Positions 53,601 through 64,000 of a stretch of 64,000 nucleotides of DNA are shown here, piece by piece. The notes below the pieces were generated by a model. It searched no databases and was not told the origin of the DNA. It saw nothing but the letters and a program-made list of their open reading frames with translations. The DNA is from Syngnathus acus (Eukaryota > Chordata > Actinopteri > Syngnathiformes > Syngnathidae). The DNA is taken from NCBI RefSeq assembly GCF_901709675.1, contig NC_051099.1, positions 5,146,001 through 5,210,000 on the forward strand, given 5' to 3'. Position 1 is the stretch's first letter. Every line of letters begins with the position of its first letter. Position numbers and translations under genes: made by a program.

Positions 53601-55260
53601 GGTGTCTTGCTCAAGGGCGCTTTAGCAACTCTCCTCTCTCCATCCTCTCAAATTCCCAAAGTCATTACAACGTACAAGGAAATGACTCGTACGCTATGTT
53701 TGACTCTGAGAGCCTCCAAAAAGTCCGCAGGTTCTCCAGCATTCTCTTTTTTCCGTTTCCTTTTTATTGAATCAACTTGCGGCGGAAATTAGAGTCAATA
53801 CCTCAGTGGAAATGTTTGAATAGTTACTTAAGACTTATTTTTACACTCTGGAATTTAGTTGAACGATACATCGTGTCCTTTCCTGCTTGGTGGTGGTTGA
53901 TTGAACCTCAAGTTCTTGCTCTATGACTGACTGGAACAAGGTCTGTGGCAGGAACAAGAACTTTCCCGAAGGCATATCTGCCTTTTCAGCTCATTAAATG
54001 GACACTTGTACTGTTTTAGTTTGAATTGCATCATTTTGTAGCCTGTCCAAGTGCCTGTCTAACACCTCCACGGTAGTTTGTGGTCCAAAGTGGGCGGAAG
54101 CTGCCATGACGAGTGAGGAAGGAAAAAAAGGCAGAACGTTTCTGGCTTGCAGGTGCTTACAGAGACTTGGATTGTTCTCTCAGGGGATAAAAAGTTGGGT
54201 GGACTGAACCAGAGGGACGTGAAAATACTGTAAACATATGCAGTGTGTATACACGTCCACGCTGGGAGTCAACTCGTGACATCACCTTCACACTTAGGCT
54301 CCCTTCAGATTACAAACGTGCAGCATACCACAGTCTGTTGTGAGAAAAGGTCGTCTGGGGATCAGGGGCCAAGCGGAGTCTGAGCTACCACAGGTCCAGG
54401 CAGGTCTTCTACTTTTAGACCGGTCGAGAGAGGTGAAGGGCAAATCAGGCATCTCTTTTTCACTCATGAAGAATGTGAGGTGTGTGTGTGTGCACAAGTG
54501 TGGATGTGTCAATAACCCCAATTATGGTTTAAAGTAAACAGAATTAAGAATAAAAAGCTGCAGTGTTTTCCGCTTCCCTGTCACGATTTCATCCAAATGT
54601 GAAGCGGTGTGTTATTTTATTGAGGTTTGAAAAACGTTAGCGGCAAAGCAATAAAAATAAAAAAATCGGGAGGCTAGAATGGAATTGGGTGAAAATTAGA
54701 TTTAGAGGTGATGAAATGGCCCTTTCACTGGGGGGAAGAAAAAATAACAGACATGACCTAAGTGTTTTTTTCCTGGAGGATATTTTTGTCTTTAAGACAC
54801 CCTTCAGGTCACTCTTAGTTAGCTTAGGGAACATCAAGCATGGGAGGAAACACTGGGCTGTATTCTTGGCCTCAACGGGCCTTTGTGTACCCAAGTGATG
54901 GTGTTGAAATGACTCGGAGGCCGCGCTGAGACAAGACTGGCTCCTGTCCTCCAATAAGAGGGCTTTGCATGCTATCTCCCGAAAAAAGGGGGATTCATTA
55001 GGATTGGAGGAAACCCTGCCCTAAACCCAAGCATGCACACATCAAGGCTGTAAACAGACTCCCAATTTGCAACGTGTTTTCCTTTCTTGCCATGAAGTGC
55101 GGCAATGCAATGCGCTACTCGCAAAACACCCTATTAAAGCCACATTATGTCATATTTTCTTTCAACTAAGACCTTTAGGCTGAAGGACACATACCTGTTT
55201 GCAACAAGGCAACCACGCTGTCGGATACCTCGAAATCCTTCTGGATGTCAAGCGCCACGC
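34880..55260 (-). CDS. spns2: Spinster homologue 2, sphingosine-1-phosphate transporter (exons 2-12)
   Basis: SPNS2 is a major-facilitator protein of the plasma membrane that exports sphingosine-1-phosphate from endothelial cells; in zebrafish it is needed for heart-precursor migration. Eleven coding exons on the minus strand: 55260-55195, 46513-46377, 44722-44571, 43733-43667, 41449-41307, 40390-40232, 40164-39975, 38511-38446, 38171-38073, 36445-36282 and 34922-34880. All junctions keep phase. Diagnostic segments are [19 protein letters not shown] (loop between helices 2 and 3, with the MFS GDRxxRK motif), [61 protein letters not shown] and [14 protein letters not shown]. The protein ends STSVKM (human SVKV). 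Spns2 is favoured over spns1 and spns3 by these strings. The first coding exon, expected to end in LNYLDRYTVA, is not found up to 64000. The exon at 55260 begins inside a codon, so the gene is partial. Introns are up to 8.7 kb and rich in mobile elements. Confidence 0.93.
37229..37525. mobile_element. TA-flanked palindromic MITE, subfamily B, left end shortened
   Basis: The left end reads CCGTACTATAAGGCGCACC, lacking the TTTTCCGC part. The right end GTGCGGGAAATACGG is nearly complete; both are next to TA. The block GCGCACCTTCAATGAATGGC is present twice in tandem. It also contains the hAT-like insert. It lies in the spns2 intron between 36445 and 38073. Confidence 0.75.
39592..39912. mobile_element. 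hAT-like MITE, copy 1
   Basis: Starts CAGGGGTGTCAAACTC and ends GAGTTTGACACCTGTG, with a perfect 8-base duplication TGTTAAAC at 39584-39591 and 39913-39920. The 8-base target duplication is a hallmark of the hAT superfamily. It is non-coding, 321 bases, in an spns2 intron, and carries GCGGGCCGCATTGTAGTCGT and CTGGCCCCCGGGCCTTGAG. Confidence 0.88.
40477..40823. mobile_element. TA-flanked palindromic MITE, subfamily A
   Basis: Ends CCGTATTTTCCGGACTATAA and TTATAGTCGGGAAAATACGG beside TA. It has the subfamily A core and the uninterrupted site GGCCCGCTGAAGACTATGAA that is split by the SINE in the copy at 32296. Confidence 0.82.
42929..43257. mobile_element. hAT-like MITE, copy 2
   Basis: Same family as the copy at 39592; the left end is altered to TACGGGTGTCAAACTC. 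A perfect 8-base duplication GTTTACAC lies at 42921-42928 and 43258-43265. Confidence 0.88.
45555..45861. mobile_element. TA-flanked palindromic MITE, subfamily B
   Basis: Ends CCGTATTTTCCGCACTATAA and TTATAGTGCAGAAAATACGG beside TA, with the hAT-like central insert and a duplicated block containing TGGGCCATTCATTGAAGGTG. Confidence 0.82.
47611..47680. repeat. (AT)n microsatellite, about 70 bp
   Basis: Uninterrupted TA dinucleotides in the large spns2 intron 2. Confidence 0.95.
47681..47805. repeat. Tandem duplication with 74-bp period beside the AT run
   Basis: ACAGTTTGACAAGGCAGAT followed by a T-run, TTACAGCA and ATTGAGCAA occurs twice, at 47681 and 47755, separated by a short poly-A/AT tract that resembles the microsatellite boundary. 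Confidence 0.8.
52282..52588. mobile_element. TA-flanked palindromic MITE, subfamily B
   Basis: Ends CCGTATTTTCCGCACTATAA and TTATAGTGCGGAAAATACGG beside TA. It lies in opposite orientation to the copies at 33465 and 45555 as judged by the hAT-like central insert. It is in spns2 intron 2. Confidence 0.82.
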
Positions 55261-55637
55261 CTGCAAACAAGGAAAGCAACATTTCTTTTCAATAATTTGA
55301 AAAGTGATAGACATTTGGATGAATATGATGGATAGATAGCCCTAATTACGGGATTAATAGATGAGCAGAAATAGCACTTGAGTAATGAAGTGCTCGCTTA
55401 ATGGACACAAACATCATTAGCGGTGGCCTGTGCTAATTGGACAATTTGCGTTTTATGTCACTACACACGACGAGACGGCTCTGCAGGCGTCTGCGTGAGG
55501 TTAAATATAGCCGCCGGCTTCTATCGAGCCCACAGATGAACAGGCGTAACAGCCTTGTAGGTCTTTGAAGGCATCTGAAGACTGTTTCTGTAGCCCAAGC
55601 ACACTTTTGCAGAAATGGAGAAAATTCCAATAGTGTG

Positions 55638-55915
55638 CATCTCATCTTATATCTCATATCTCATCCCATATCTCATCCCATATCTCATCCCATATCTCAT
55701 CCCATATCATATCCCATATCATATCCCATATCATATCTCATCTCATATCTCATCTCATATCTCATCTCATATCTCGTCTCATATCTCATCTCATATCTCA
55801 TCTCATATCATCTCTCATATCATCTCTCATTTCATCTCATTTCATCTCTCATATCATCTCTCATTTCATCTCTCATATCGCATCTCATATCGCATCTCAT
55901 ATCTCATCTCATATG
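55638..55915. repeat. Minisatellite with 12-bp unit
   Basis: About 280 bases built from units ATATCTCATCCC and ATATCTCATCTC with shortened variants (ATATCATATCCC, ATATCATCTCTC, TTTCATCTC). The array is strongly pyrimidine-biased on the plus strand, with nearly all G absent. Confidence 0.92.
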
Positions 55916-57450
55916 CAATAATGGCATGAACACCTTCTGACATAAAATGTGTTTCCCTACAGTCTTCTAAAGCTCAAGTGAGGATTGCAACATGATTGCA
56001 CCAAAATGAAACGGAGGCATGACTAACATTTTTAAAAAGCTGTCGGCTTGTGATCTTTCCCAGCTTGACCTCAAGACTCCTGCAATAAATTACTTTTAAG
56101 CAGCAGCGCCATGCAAATGGTAATCCCCAGAGAAGGTGTGCAGGTCAACAACTAAGATCATAACCAAGAGGGCAATCCGGTGATGCTGCTATTCTCAGCA
56201 TTGACATGGCTTTGCTTCGTCATGCTTTGAAGAACTTCGAAAATACGTGGGCAGGTGCATTTTACGTTTGACTTCCTTCTCAATTCACCTTATTTAACCC
56301 CGCTGCTCACATCCGAATTGTCGAAAGTGTATCTGAAACTGTACAAGAGTGTTTATCAGTACAGAGTCCCAACATTTATTTGTACTTGTCAGTAATTAGG
56401 CCAGAAGAAGCCTTCAAAGTCGCTAGGGAGGGGCGTGAGGGGGGGGGGGTTCCTACGCCAGATGGTGGAGTGTCTCTCTTGGATGCAGTCTACAGAAAAT
56501 ATTACAGGTAGGACTGGTTAATTGTAAGAAGCTGGAATGGAAACCAAAACTGCTGTGAATGAATGCGCTGTGTAAACATCTGGTGAAACCTGTTCAAAAA
56601 GGGAAACTGTTAATAATGGACATGTGCATTTATTTGTGTGGTGTTTTTGCAGCAGATTCAAGTGCAGCGAGCTGTGTAATCAACTGCGCTAATCTGTAGC
56701 AGATTACAGAGAGCAAGTCGCTATGTTTTCAGATCTCTGCTCTCACCGTAAAGCCCTTCGGAAAAAAAATAAAATAAAAATTCTGTTTTTCTTTCCTTTT
56801 GTTCGACTCGCTCCCTCTTAAGTTATTTGATACATTTTTTCTAGATCGATAGAAACGGATGACTTGTAAAACGTGTCTGATGAGGTAATACAAAGATGAA
56901 CGGTAGCAAGTACAGTTGCCATGGTGACGCTTGGTGCTCCAAAAAAGATAAAGGTCAAGTATCCACGATGGAATTGAACTGTCTTTTTTTTTTTTTTTTT
57001 TTTTTTTCTTCAATCCCTTTTTGTTCAAGATTAGACTTGCTTATTCTATCATCAACTGCATCCTGTTAAAAAGGTTAGCTGAATGTGAGAAACTATCAAA
57101 ACATTTTTGACACATTTTCAAACAGTATCAAATAACCACAAATCTCATTCAAGCTAAGTTAATTAGTTTCTCACAGCTTGTGGGGTTTCTCGTGCGTGTG
57201 TGTAAGCATGACGCAAAGCTAAAGCCATTGTAGGAATGTGGATCCACCTGATTGAACAGGAACTCCCATCTTTATTTTACACAGCAATGTACACTAACCA
57301 GCCATGATCAAATCTGTCATTCCCATTGCGTGTATTTTTCAGAAAAATATCAAATAGATTTATGTTAAAATGTTTCGCAGGATGGTATACGAGTTTTGAT
57401 TTTGTTTTGATTTTAGAATTTAGTTTCATGTTTTGTATGTGCTTCTAGAC

Positions 57451-57768
57451 CAGGGGTGTCAAGCAAATTGTTTTCGCGGGCCGCATTGTAGTCATAGCTT
57501 CTTTCGGAGGGCCATTATGACTGTCAACCCAAATAAATGTATGAGCGCCTCATATTATATACAGTGAAAGCTACAAAACAAACTGACAAATAACTCGTTT
57601 TCAAAAAGAAAACTGGTCAAATATTTAAAAAAAAAGATATTAAAAGTGAAGACAATTTGCAATTCTAGTAATGACACACGAATTTGATGCACAATTTGTC
57701 TTCGCGGGCCACATAAAATGATGCGGCGGGCTGTATCTGGCCCCCGGGCCTTGAGTTTGACACCTGTG
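57451..57768. mobile_element. hAT-like MITE, copy 3
   Basis: Starts CAGGGGTGTCAAGC and ends GAGTTTGACACCTGTG, with a perfect 8-base duplication TTCTAGAC at 57443-57450 and 57769-57776. It lies upstream of the visible spns2 exons. Confidence 0.88.
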
Positions 57769-58299
57769 TTCTAGACTCTACATAGGTGCAACGCACATGC
57801 TGAAACGTATTTGCAACCCGTAAAATCTGACTTTGTGAGTGAGCGGAAAGGACATAATGCTGCATTGACACACTTGCAGACTTGCAAACAAATATCTTAT
57901 TATAATTGTCAAATGACATAACAGGTAACATGAGGGCAGATTTAACATTGGAACCCCAACTGGTCCAAGTTCTATTTCTGCCCCGAGAAAGTAGGTTGAA
58001 AGGAAGCAAAAAATAGCTGTCCAATTTAAGCGCAGTGAGATGCATTAACAAATAGGTGATGGCCTTAAAAAGTCAGACTACTGACTGAAGCTTTCCCCCC
58101 CCCCCTTGTTTACATCTATTTGAGTGTGTGTGCTCCCTGTCTGCGTGTGTGCCCACACGAGTGTAAGTGAAAGGGAAGCAGTGGATGGAAGTCATTCATT
58201 CTGGCCCGGTTTTGGCGTGCAGCGGTAAACCACCGTGCTGATGTGGCTCCGTCCTCCCCCCTCTTCCATTCCGGCAAAGGGGGTGATCACCCCACTCAG

Positions 58300-58308
58300 T
58301 ATAAATAG
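58300..58308 (+). promoter_or_regulatory. Isolated TATA-box-like motif
   Basis: TATAAATAG preceded by a GC-richer segment (CCGGCAAAGGGGGTGATCAC). It could be a core promoter of a non-coding or unrecognised transcript on the plus strand; no supported gene follows. Confidence 0.2.
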
Positions 58309-58980
58309 AGAGACCAAAGCAGGGGATATAATAAGGCAGGAGAAAGTGCATGTTTGGTTTTGTTCTGGGTTTGATCAGTTTTTAGATGCGAGCATGAGAT
58401 AAACGCAAACAACAACGGCCGCCGTGAAGAGAAGTTCAGACTCAAGTGAAGAGAAGTCAACCGCAAATATGTCCGACTGTGGCCGGTGGGCTGCCGAGCG
58501 ACCGGCCGACTGTTCTCCTCCCTTGCCATGTGGCCACAGTGGGCGAGGAAGCCTTTCTTTTTTTTTTTTTTTTCTTTATTTCAATTCTTTCCTCTGTCAC
58601 ACAGAAAGGAAATGTACTGCAGATGTCTGAGAAACAGCATGGAGCTGCCTGGCTAGAGAGCATGTTGAGGTGGATTTAGCCGCAAAAAAATCACAAGGGC
58701 TAGAAAGTATTTGCTGTTAATTGAAAAATTTAATGTCCTCTTGTATCACGTTGTAAAATAATGGAGGGGTAATAAATGGAAAGAAAACCATCAAACATTT
58801 TAAATGAGCTTCTGGAATTTGGTACGACTTGAGAATATTGTCATCGTCACGTGGCTCATTTGCATGAGATAGGTCCGCCCCTCAAAACATGATGATAAGT
58901 CTGAAGCAAAATCTCCTTCATGGCTTCTAGACTTGCCACTTTGATTCGTAGGCTCTTTTTACGAAACACAATTTTCGAAT

Positions 58981-59126
58981 TCAAGTCAAGTTTATTTATA
59001 TAGCCCTAAATCACAAGCAGTCTCAAAGAGCTTCACATATACAAAACAAATTGACAATTATTCTCAAAGCATCCCCTGATCTGAAGTTCCCATGAGGGCA
59101 AGGAAAAACTCAAAAAAAAAAAAACT
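58981..59126. mobile_element. Dispersed teleost repeat ending in poly-A
   Basis: TCAAGTCAAGTTTATTTATA then CACAAGCAGTCTCAAAGAGC and ATGAGGGCAAGGAAAAACTC, ending in a run of A at 59114-59126. This wording is recalled as a widespread fish repeat; the poly-A end suggests a retroelement. No clear target duplication was seen. Confidence 0.5.
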
Positions 59127-61261
59127 GCTAGTAATCAACAGGTTCAATTCAGCCCATTCGTCCCAGCCTGTACGCGCTAAATATTTCATGTCTGGAGCGG
59201 GAATACACGCTGAACCTATAGCTCTTCAATAATACATTCGGAAGGGCTACCCCACTTTTTCGGGAGATCATGTATTAGTTGGAATATGGAATTGAAAGAG
59301 GGAGAAGATGACTGACAAGCAAGGTGGTCTGTCTCGTAAAGTTATAGCAAAGTCATTGTGTAGCTTGGTTATGTTTCTGTGTTTTAATTAGCATAACTTT
59401 AATTATTGCTGGATTAGGTTGTGTATATTTTGTGAAAATAATTGACAGTATATCCTCTTGATTAAGATAAAGTCTTTTTTTGGCTGCTATAACATCCACG
59501 GCTTTTCTGGGCCTCTTTACCGTGTTGACATGTGAGACGTGGAGAGGAATGAGAATCTATTTTCAATTTAGCATCAAATCGCTTCCAACACTCCACCATC
59601 ATAAAATACCGAGTCATTGGAAGACTTTCCGACAAATTAGGATCAAAACTGGTTTTGAAAAAGGCATTATTTAGGAAAATCATTATTTTTGCGTTTGGAA
59701 AAAAAAAAGGCTAAACATATTGTATGTCTTTTTAATAGGCGCAAGCCATCAAACACAAAATGCGGCTTTGGGTTTTTGGAATCGCCGTAGAACTGGAATG
59801 TCAGCACGTCTCGTCCGTGCGACGTCTGCAAAATAAAAACACCACTTCCACTTCACGACATCAAAAAGGATTCCCATCGGGCAGCCATAACTACTACATT
59901 TTGGTCATAAATAATAACATATCTGTCATTCCCATCGCGTGTAATTGAACTAAGTGGAGACGTTTATTTTTATTCTAGAAGTTCCGAGATAAATATGAGA
60001 GTGGAACATGTTATTACCGTGACCAGACTTCCGTCTGGCTTTTCATCCAAATCGCACACATCGACACATTTATATCTGTCATTTAAATCAACTCAATTTC
60101 AATCAAGTATCAGTTTAGCTTTGTCTCATCTTTCCTCTTCTCAGAAGTTAGATATCCATCTCATGACTTCCTCCCCGATTTCATTGAACACTCGCAGAAA
60201 CCCAAATATTTTTTTTAACTCAAATCTGCATTGAAATGACTTTCCTTCAAGTATTTAATATTAAAAAATAATGTGACCCATTTCTAAATCCAAGCTGCAT
60301 TATTTACAGCTCGCAATGAAATCAGAGATTGGCCTCGTTTGCTTATCGTTAAACGCTATGAAATTAACCTTTGACCTACACTTGGATATCAACAAATCAA
60401 ACGTTCAAAAAAAAAAAGCAGGGTGATGAAATTAGAGGAGCGCCAACACACAAAGCTCACTGGTCATCTGATATGAGCGATGACGTAATCCCGCCGCTAT
60501 CACATGTAAATGTAGCGAAAGATTATTTTTTATTCCTGAAGCTCTGCACATGAGAATATGGCAGCATATGAAGAAGGAGAAAACTACTGCTACTTCATGT
60601 TCAAGACCAAAATTTGACAAATGTATTCCTTCCCGGAAAATCAAGCATACAGAAAAAAGGTCAGCGACTTGACTGGAGCAGAAAAATCTGCCAGCGATGT
60701 GAAGAAATGGAATGCGGGGAGTCCGTATTTTAAGCAGGCTTGAGCTTTGACTTGACAGCGTGTCTGACGCGGCAATGTTCCGAAACCGTTGCCTATCTCG
60801 CTGCTTCCTTCCTGTGATCTTGTTGTCTGCCAGCAGGTAAACACCACAATCTTCAAAGATAATCATGCGGGAAAGGACGTTGCACTTTTAATGTGGGAGG
60901 AGAGAATGAAGGATGGTTGCTTGGATGCTCCTTCCACTTGTGACTCATCTTTGCTTCCCACCCCAACATGCCTTGAAATCTGGACGTGTTTAGCTCCTAG
61001 TTGTGATTCCCTAACACGTTGGATGGAGGATGTGACGCCGAACAAACGATTTGCTGTTCTTTCCACACGTCCTCCCTGCCACGATGACAGGGGAGGATAA
61101 CGATTATCGGGTTGCTGGTTGGGGTGTCAAAGATCAACAGGCAGCTTGAGAAAGTTGTTGACTCCACAAGCTACTGGACGTCAAAAAGATAACCAGCTGA
61201 CAATTGTCAAGTCCGTCAGTTTCAAGCATAATTTGGTTTTGGCTCGGTTGTTCTCTAAGTA

Positions 61262-61674
61262 CCGTATTTTCCGGACTATAAGGCACACCTAAAATCCTAA
61301 CATTTTCTCAAAAGTCCACAGTGCGCCTTATAGTCCGGTGTGCCTTAAATATGGACAAAATTCCTCAATTTAAACTGGCCCAAAGCATTGTGTCGTGAAA
61401 TCAATCATAAGTAGCCCGCTGAAGACTATGAATCATGAATCAAAAAGACTATGGATCATTATTTTGTGATTATAAAGTAATTTGTTGCGTCTGAAGTTGA
61501 AATAAAAAAGATAAAATGGCGAATAATTTGATTTGGATTAAAAATCTGACATGATGCATTAATGGTGCGCCTTATAGTCCGGTGTGCCTTTATATAAGGA
61601 CAAAGTTTTAAAATGAGCCATTCATTGAAGGTGCGCCTTATAGTCCGGTGCGCCTTATAGTCCGGAAAATACAG
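61262..61674. mobile_element. TA-flanked palindromic MITE, subfamily A
   Basis: Ends CCGTATTTTCCGGACTATAA and TTATAGTCCGGAAAATACAG beside TA. The core matches the copies at 32296 and 40477, with an unbroken CCCGCTGAAGACTATGAA site. Confidence 0.82.
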
Positions 61675-62693
61675 TAGACAAAAATATGAATACCGTAATC
61701 TGAAGATGGCTGAAATCACCAAAGTGGCTTTTCATTGGTTTTTTTTGAGTTCCTGTGCAGGGGTAACTTGATGAAAAATCTGGGTTGGCCACATGAAAGA
61801 ATCTGGAGGATTCTAATTCCACTGGTTACTATTACAGACGTCAGCTAAATTGGAGCCTTAGGAACACACAGACTGTTTTCACACGCTAGGATATAGAAAT
61901 AAAGACATGATTGAAAATTCTGTGGGAAACCAGGCTGGAAAAAAACAACATGCCATTGATTTGTGTTCAAATTCAGCCACTAAAGAGGACATTTTGTGGA
62001 CATAGGTAAATAAAGCAAATTTAATTTAGATGTCGGATTGAAAAGAGCAAAGCAAGAAAGCATCTTTTTTTGAATTCCCTCTGCTGTTACAAAGTCTTTC
62101 ATGTTTTGCTGTAAAAGAAATCAAACAAGCACCCGCAGAAGGTCCACACAGCATCAAAACGTAACTCAAGCTATGTGGTGATGTAAGCAGCCACATCAAC
62201 TTTTGGATATTATTCTTTGCTTGATTGCAGCAGACACCTCCGCTTTCTTTCCTCACTTCCCTTCCTTTCCTTTCCAGCCACCGTGGAACTGAAACTATTT
62301 GCCGTTCTTGCACTTCCACGCCAGACTGTTGTGGCTAGTGACATCATCACACAGGAAATCATGTAGCGGCATGGAAACCATGTAACCACGTAAAGCGCGA
62401 GAGGTGCGACGATGATGATGATGAGAAAACGGAGAAGCACATGGAAGACAAAGTGGCCGCATCTTTGCCACTGCGTGACAAAGAGCTGGCCCGCTTTAAG
62501 AGGATTATCTAAGATGCAAGAGGCCAAAAGTATACAAGTGCTTGTCCAAGAGGATGCATCTTTGTTTTGGGGCATTCCTGGAGTGACAGCTTGACACGTA
62601 TGACGCAAGCATTAATCTGCACACCCCCCTCCCACCCCCAGCATGCGATTATCTGGCAGCCTTCAAATTACCACTATGTGGGGGGGCGGCGGC

Positions 62694-62701
62694 TATAAAA
62701 G
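62694..62701 (+). promoter_or_regulatory. Isolated TATA-box-like motif
   Basis: TATAAAAG directly after GGGGGGGCGGCGGC, a layout like a vertebrate TATA promoter. No downstream coding exon was recognised up to 64000. Confidence 0.2.
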
Positions 62702-64000
62702 AGATCAAGGTTGACTTACTGATCAAGCAAATAACTTTAAGTGCCCAGCGTCTGCCTCATATTCTCTGGAAAAAAAAAAATACATTTAATCCCCTCTTTA
62801 TGATAAACTCTTGTCGTGTGGGACCAACTCGAAGATTTAAAGTTTCAAAGCTAACTCAAATTGAATTAGTGGCACCCAAAATAATAAAAAAAAGCAAATT
62901 GAATAAAAGTATCCGTGTGCTCTCCGGTAATTTTGAGCTCAAATTGCTTTTTAGTACAGGGAAATAAGAAAAGAACCTTATATGTCGCAGTGCACAGTAA
63001 CACTGCAGCCTTGTCTGCGTCACATTCTCAGTCGTAAAAAAAAAAAAAAAAAAAAGCGGGTCGTCAGCTGAGCTGAAATGAAAGTGGCTATTGGCATTTA
63101 CCACCTCCTCCCTTCAGCAAACACCATTTATATACAAACTACGAGTGTGTGTATTGAAAGGCATATTTAAAATAAAATCAAACACTTGATTTGGAGGCCT
63201 GCAATTGCCATTACAAAAAATTCTTCCTGCTTGATCGTGCTGTGTGCAATTTCATTGTTGTGAGGCAGAATAGCTCCGGTCCGTGTCTGGGATGGTCACC
63301 CTCCGTCTCACTGACAATGCTTTAGTGATCCATGCACACACAACACACACACTACAGTCATGGCTATTGGTACAAAGCCCTTTTGACGTTCAGGAGCAAG
63401 GGGTGGGGGGGGTGTGGCATTTTAACGCTGCTTGCATTCTCCATCTACTTTCTTCAAACTGCCCTTCCACTGTTGCATCCCCCCTCTGCTTACAACACCC
63501 TTCTCTCATTCATCCCTGGAAGGGTGGTCGGGTGTGTGTGTGTGTGGGGGGGACCCATTTATTTTGTGTGTTTGCTTTTTCTATGGGTGTGCACTCATGC
63601 CTGCTTAATTGACATTAAGATCTACGACTTGGGATTAGGTACCTGCTACTGAGTGAGAAAATGACTTCGGGACATGTAGAAAGTAAAAATCAAGATTTGC
63701 GATGGAGACACTGTGGTGGTTAGATTCCACCATCTAATTATGTCGCTTCGCCAGCAGGGGAGAAGAGAGAAAGCTTCGTAGATAGATTGCAGATAAGCTC
63801 ACGCTGTATGTTTGGTGCACATGAGTTCTTTCCCTGCACATTATGACCATGCATAATGCAAAACTCGGCCGAGTTCAGGTGGCCGCACCCACCAAGTGAC
63901 CCATCATCACCTGCTAGTTTGTCACTTTAGATTTTTTCACCTATGAATTTCTAAGTGATGGTGAGACTGATGTGGGCATCTCCGTATGGGTGTTGCTAAC

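Larger units (their letters stand above)
55261..64000. other. Spns2 intron 1 or upstream region, no exon found
   Basis: This stretch lies 5' of the first visible spns2 coding exon. I searched by eye for a minus-strand exon ending in LNYLDRYTVA and found none, so most of it is probably intron 1. It holds a minisatellite, one hAT-like and one palindromic MITE, a teleost dispersed repeat and two TATA-like motifs. Confidence 0.5.

Noticed and set aside
55615-55940. Open frames of about 100 codons rich in ISSH repeats
   Set aside because: They come from the 12-bp minisatellite, which stays open because the unit has no stop; no start context or splice support.
58424-58679. Small open frames after the TATA-like motif at 58300
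   Set aside because: They run into a poly-T tract encoding a phenylalanine string and show no similarity to known proteins.
55261-64000. First coding exon of spns2
   Set aside because: Searched on the minus strand for the conserved end of exon 1 (LNYLDRYTVA); no matching codons next to a splice donor were found.

Overview
This window reads as nuclear DNA of a ray-finned fish, probably a percomorph teleost. The genes have many short phase-compatible introns, the introns and intergenic DNA are AT-rich, the TRIM genes are of the fish-expanded type, and the dispersed repeats (tRNA-derived SINE, hAT-like and TA-flanked MITEs) are of a kind common in teleosts. I cannot name the species. There are no bacterial-style operons, CRISPR arrays or plasmid features.

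Layout. 1-3029: no recognisable gene. 3030-5379 (+): a four-PDZ scaffold gene, pdzd3/NHERF4-like, complete at its 3' end. 6136-6548: a mariner-type MITE and a 91-bp (AT)n run lie directly before the 3' splice site of a small, degenerating polyubiquitin gene (6608-7246, with a decayed fourth unit to 7543). 8169-9146 (+): atp5mg (ATP synthase subunit g), three exons. 10115-13228 (-) and 16022-19708 (+): two seven-exon TRIM genes (RING, B-box, coiled coil, PRY/SPRY) arranged head to head with almost identical exon sizes. 20376-20448 (+): tRNA-Val(AAC). 21515-24153 (+): ruvbl2 (reptin), 13 coding exons. 24230-31000: no gene seen. 34880-55260 (-): coding exons 2-12 of spns2, the sphingosine-1-phosphate transporter, spread over 20 kb. 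Its first coding exon is not in the window and should lie beyond 64000. 55300-64000: non-coding, holding repeats and two isolated TATA-like motifs.

The genes are a mix of housekeeping functions (respiratory chain, chromatin and chaperone AAA+ ATPase, ubiquitin, tRNA), epithelial scaffolding, innate-immunity-type TRIM ligases and lipid-mediator export. I see no evidence that they form one pathway.

The most notable observations are these. The polyubiquitin gene has substitutions in its two intact units and two in-frame stop codons in a reading frame that is otherwise preserved. The inverted TRIM paralogue pair has matching exon architecture. The area in and around spns2 has a dense layer of mobile elements: seven copies of a TA-flanked palindromic element in two subfamilies, three hAT-like copies each with a perfect 8-bp target duplication, and one SINE nested inside a palindromic copy with a 15-bp target duplication whose empty site is preserved in two sister copies. 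I found no clear new multi-gene system. All splice sites were read by eye from GT/AG signals, phase continuity and protein-family similarity.
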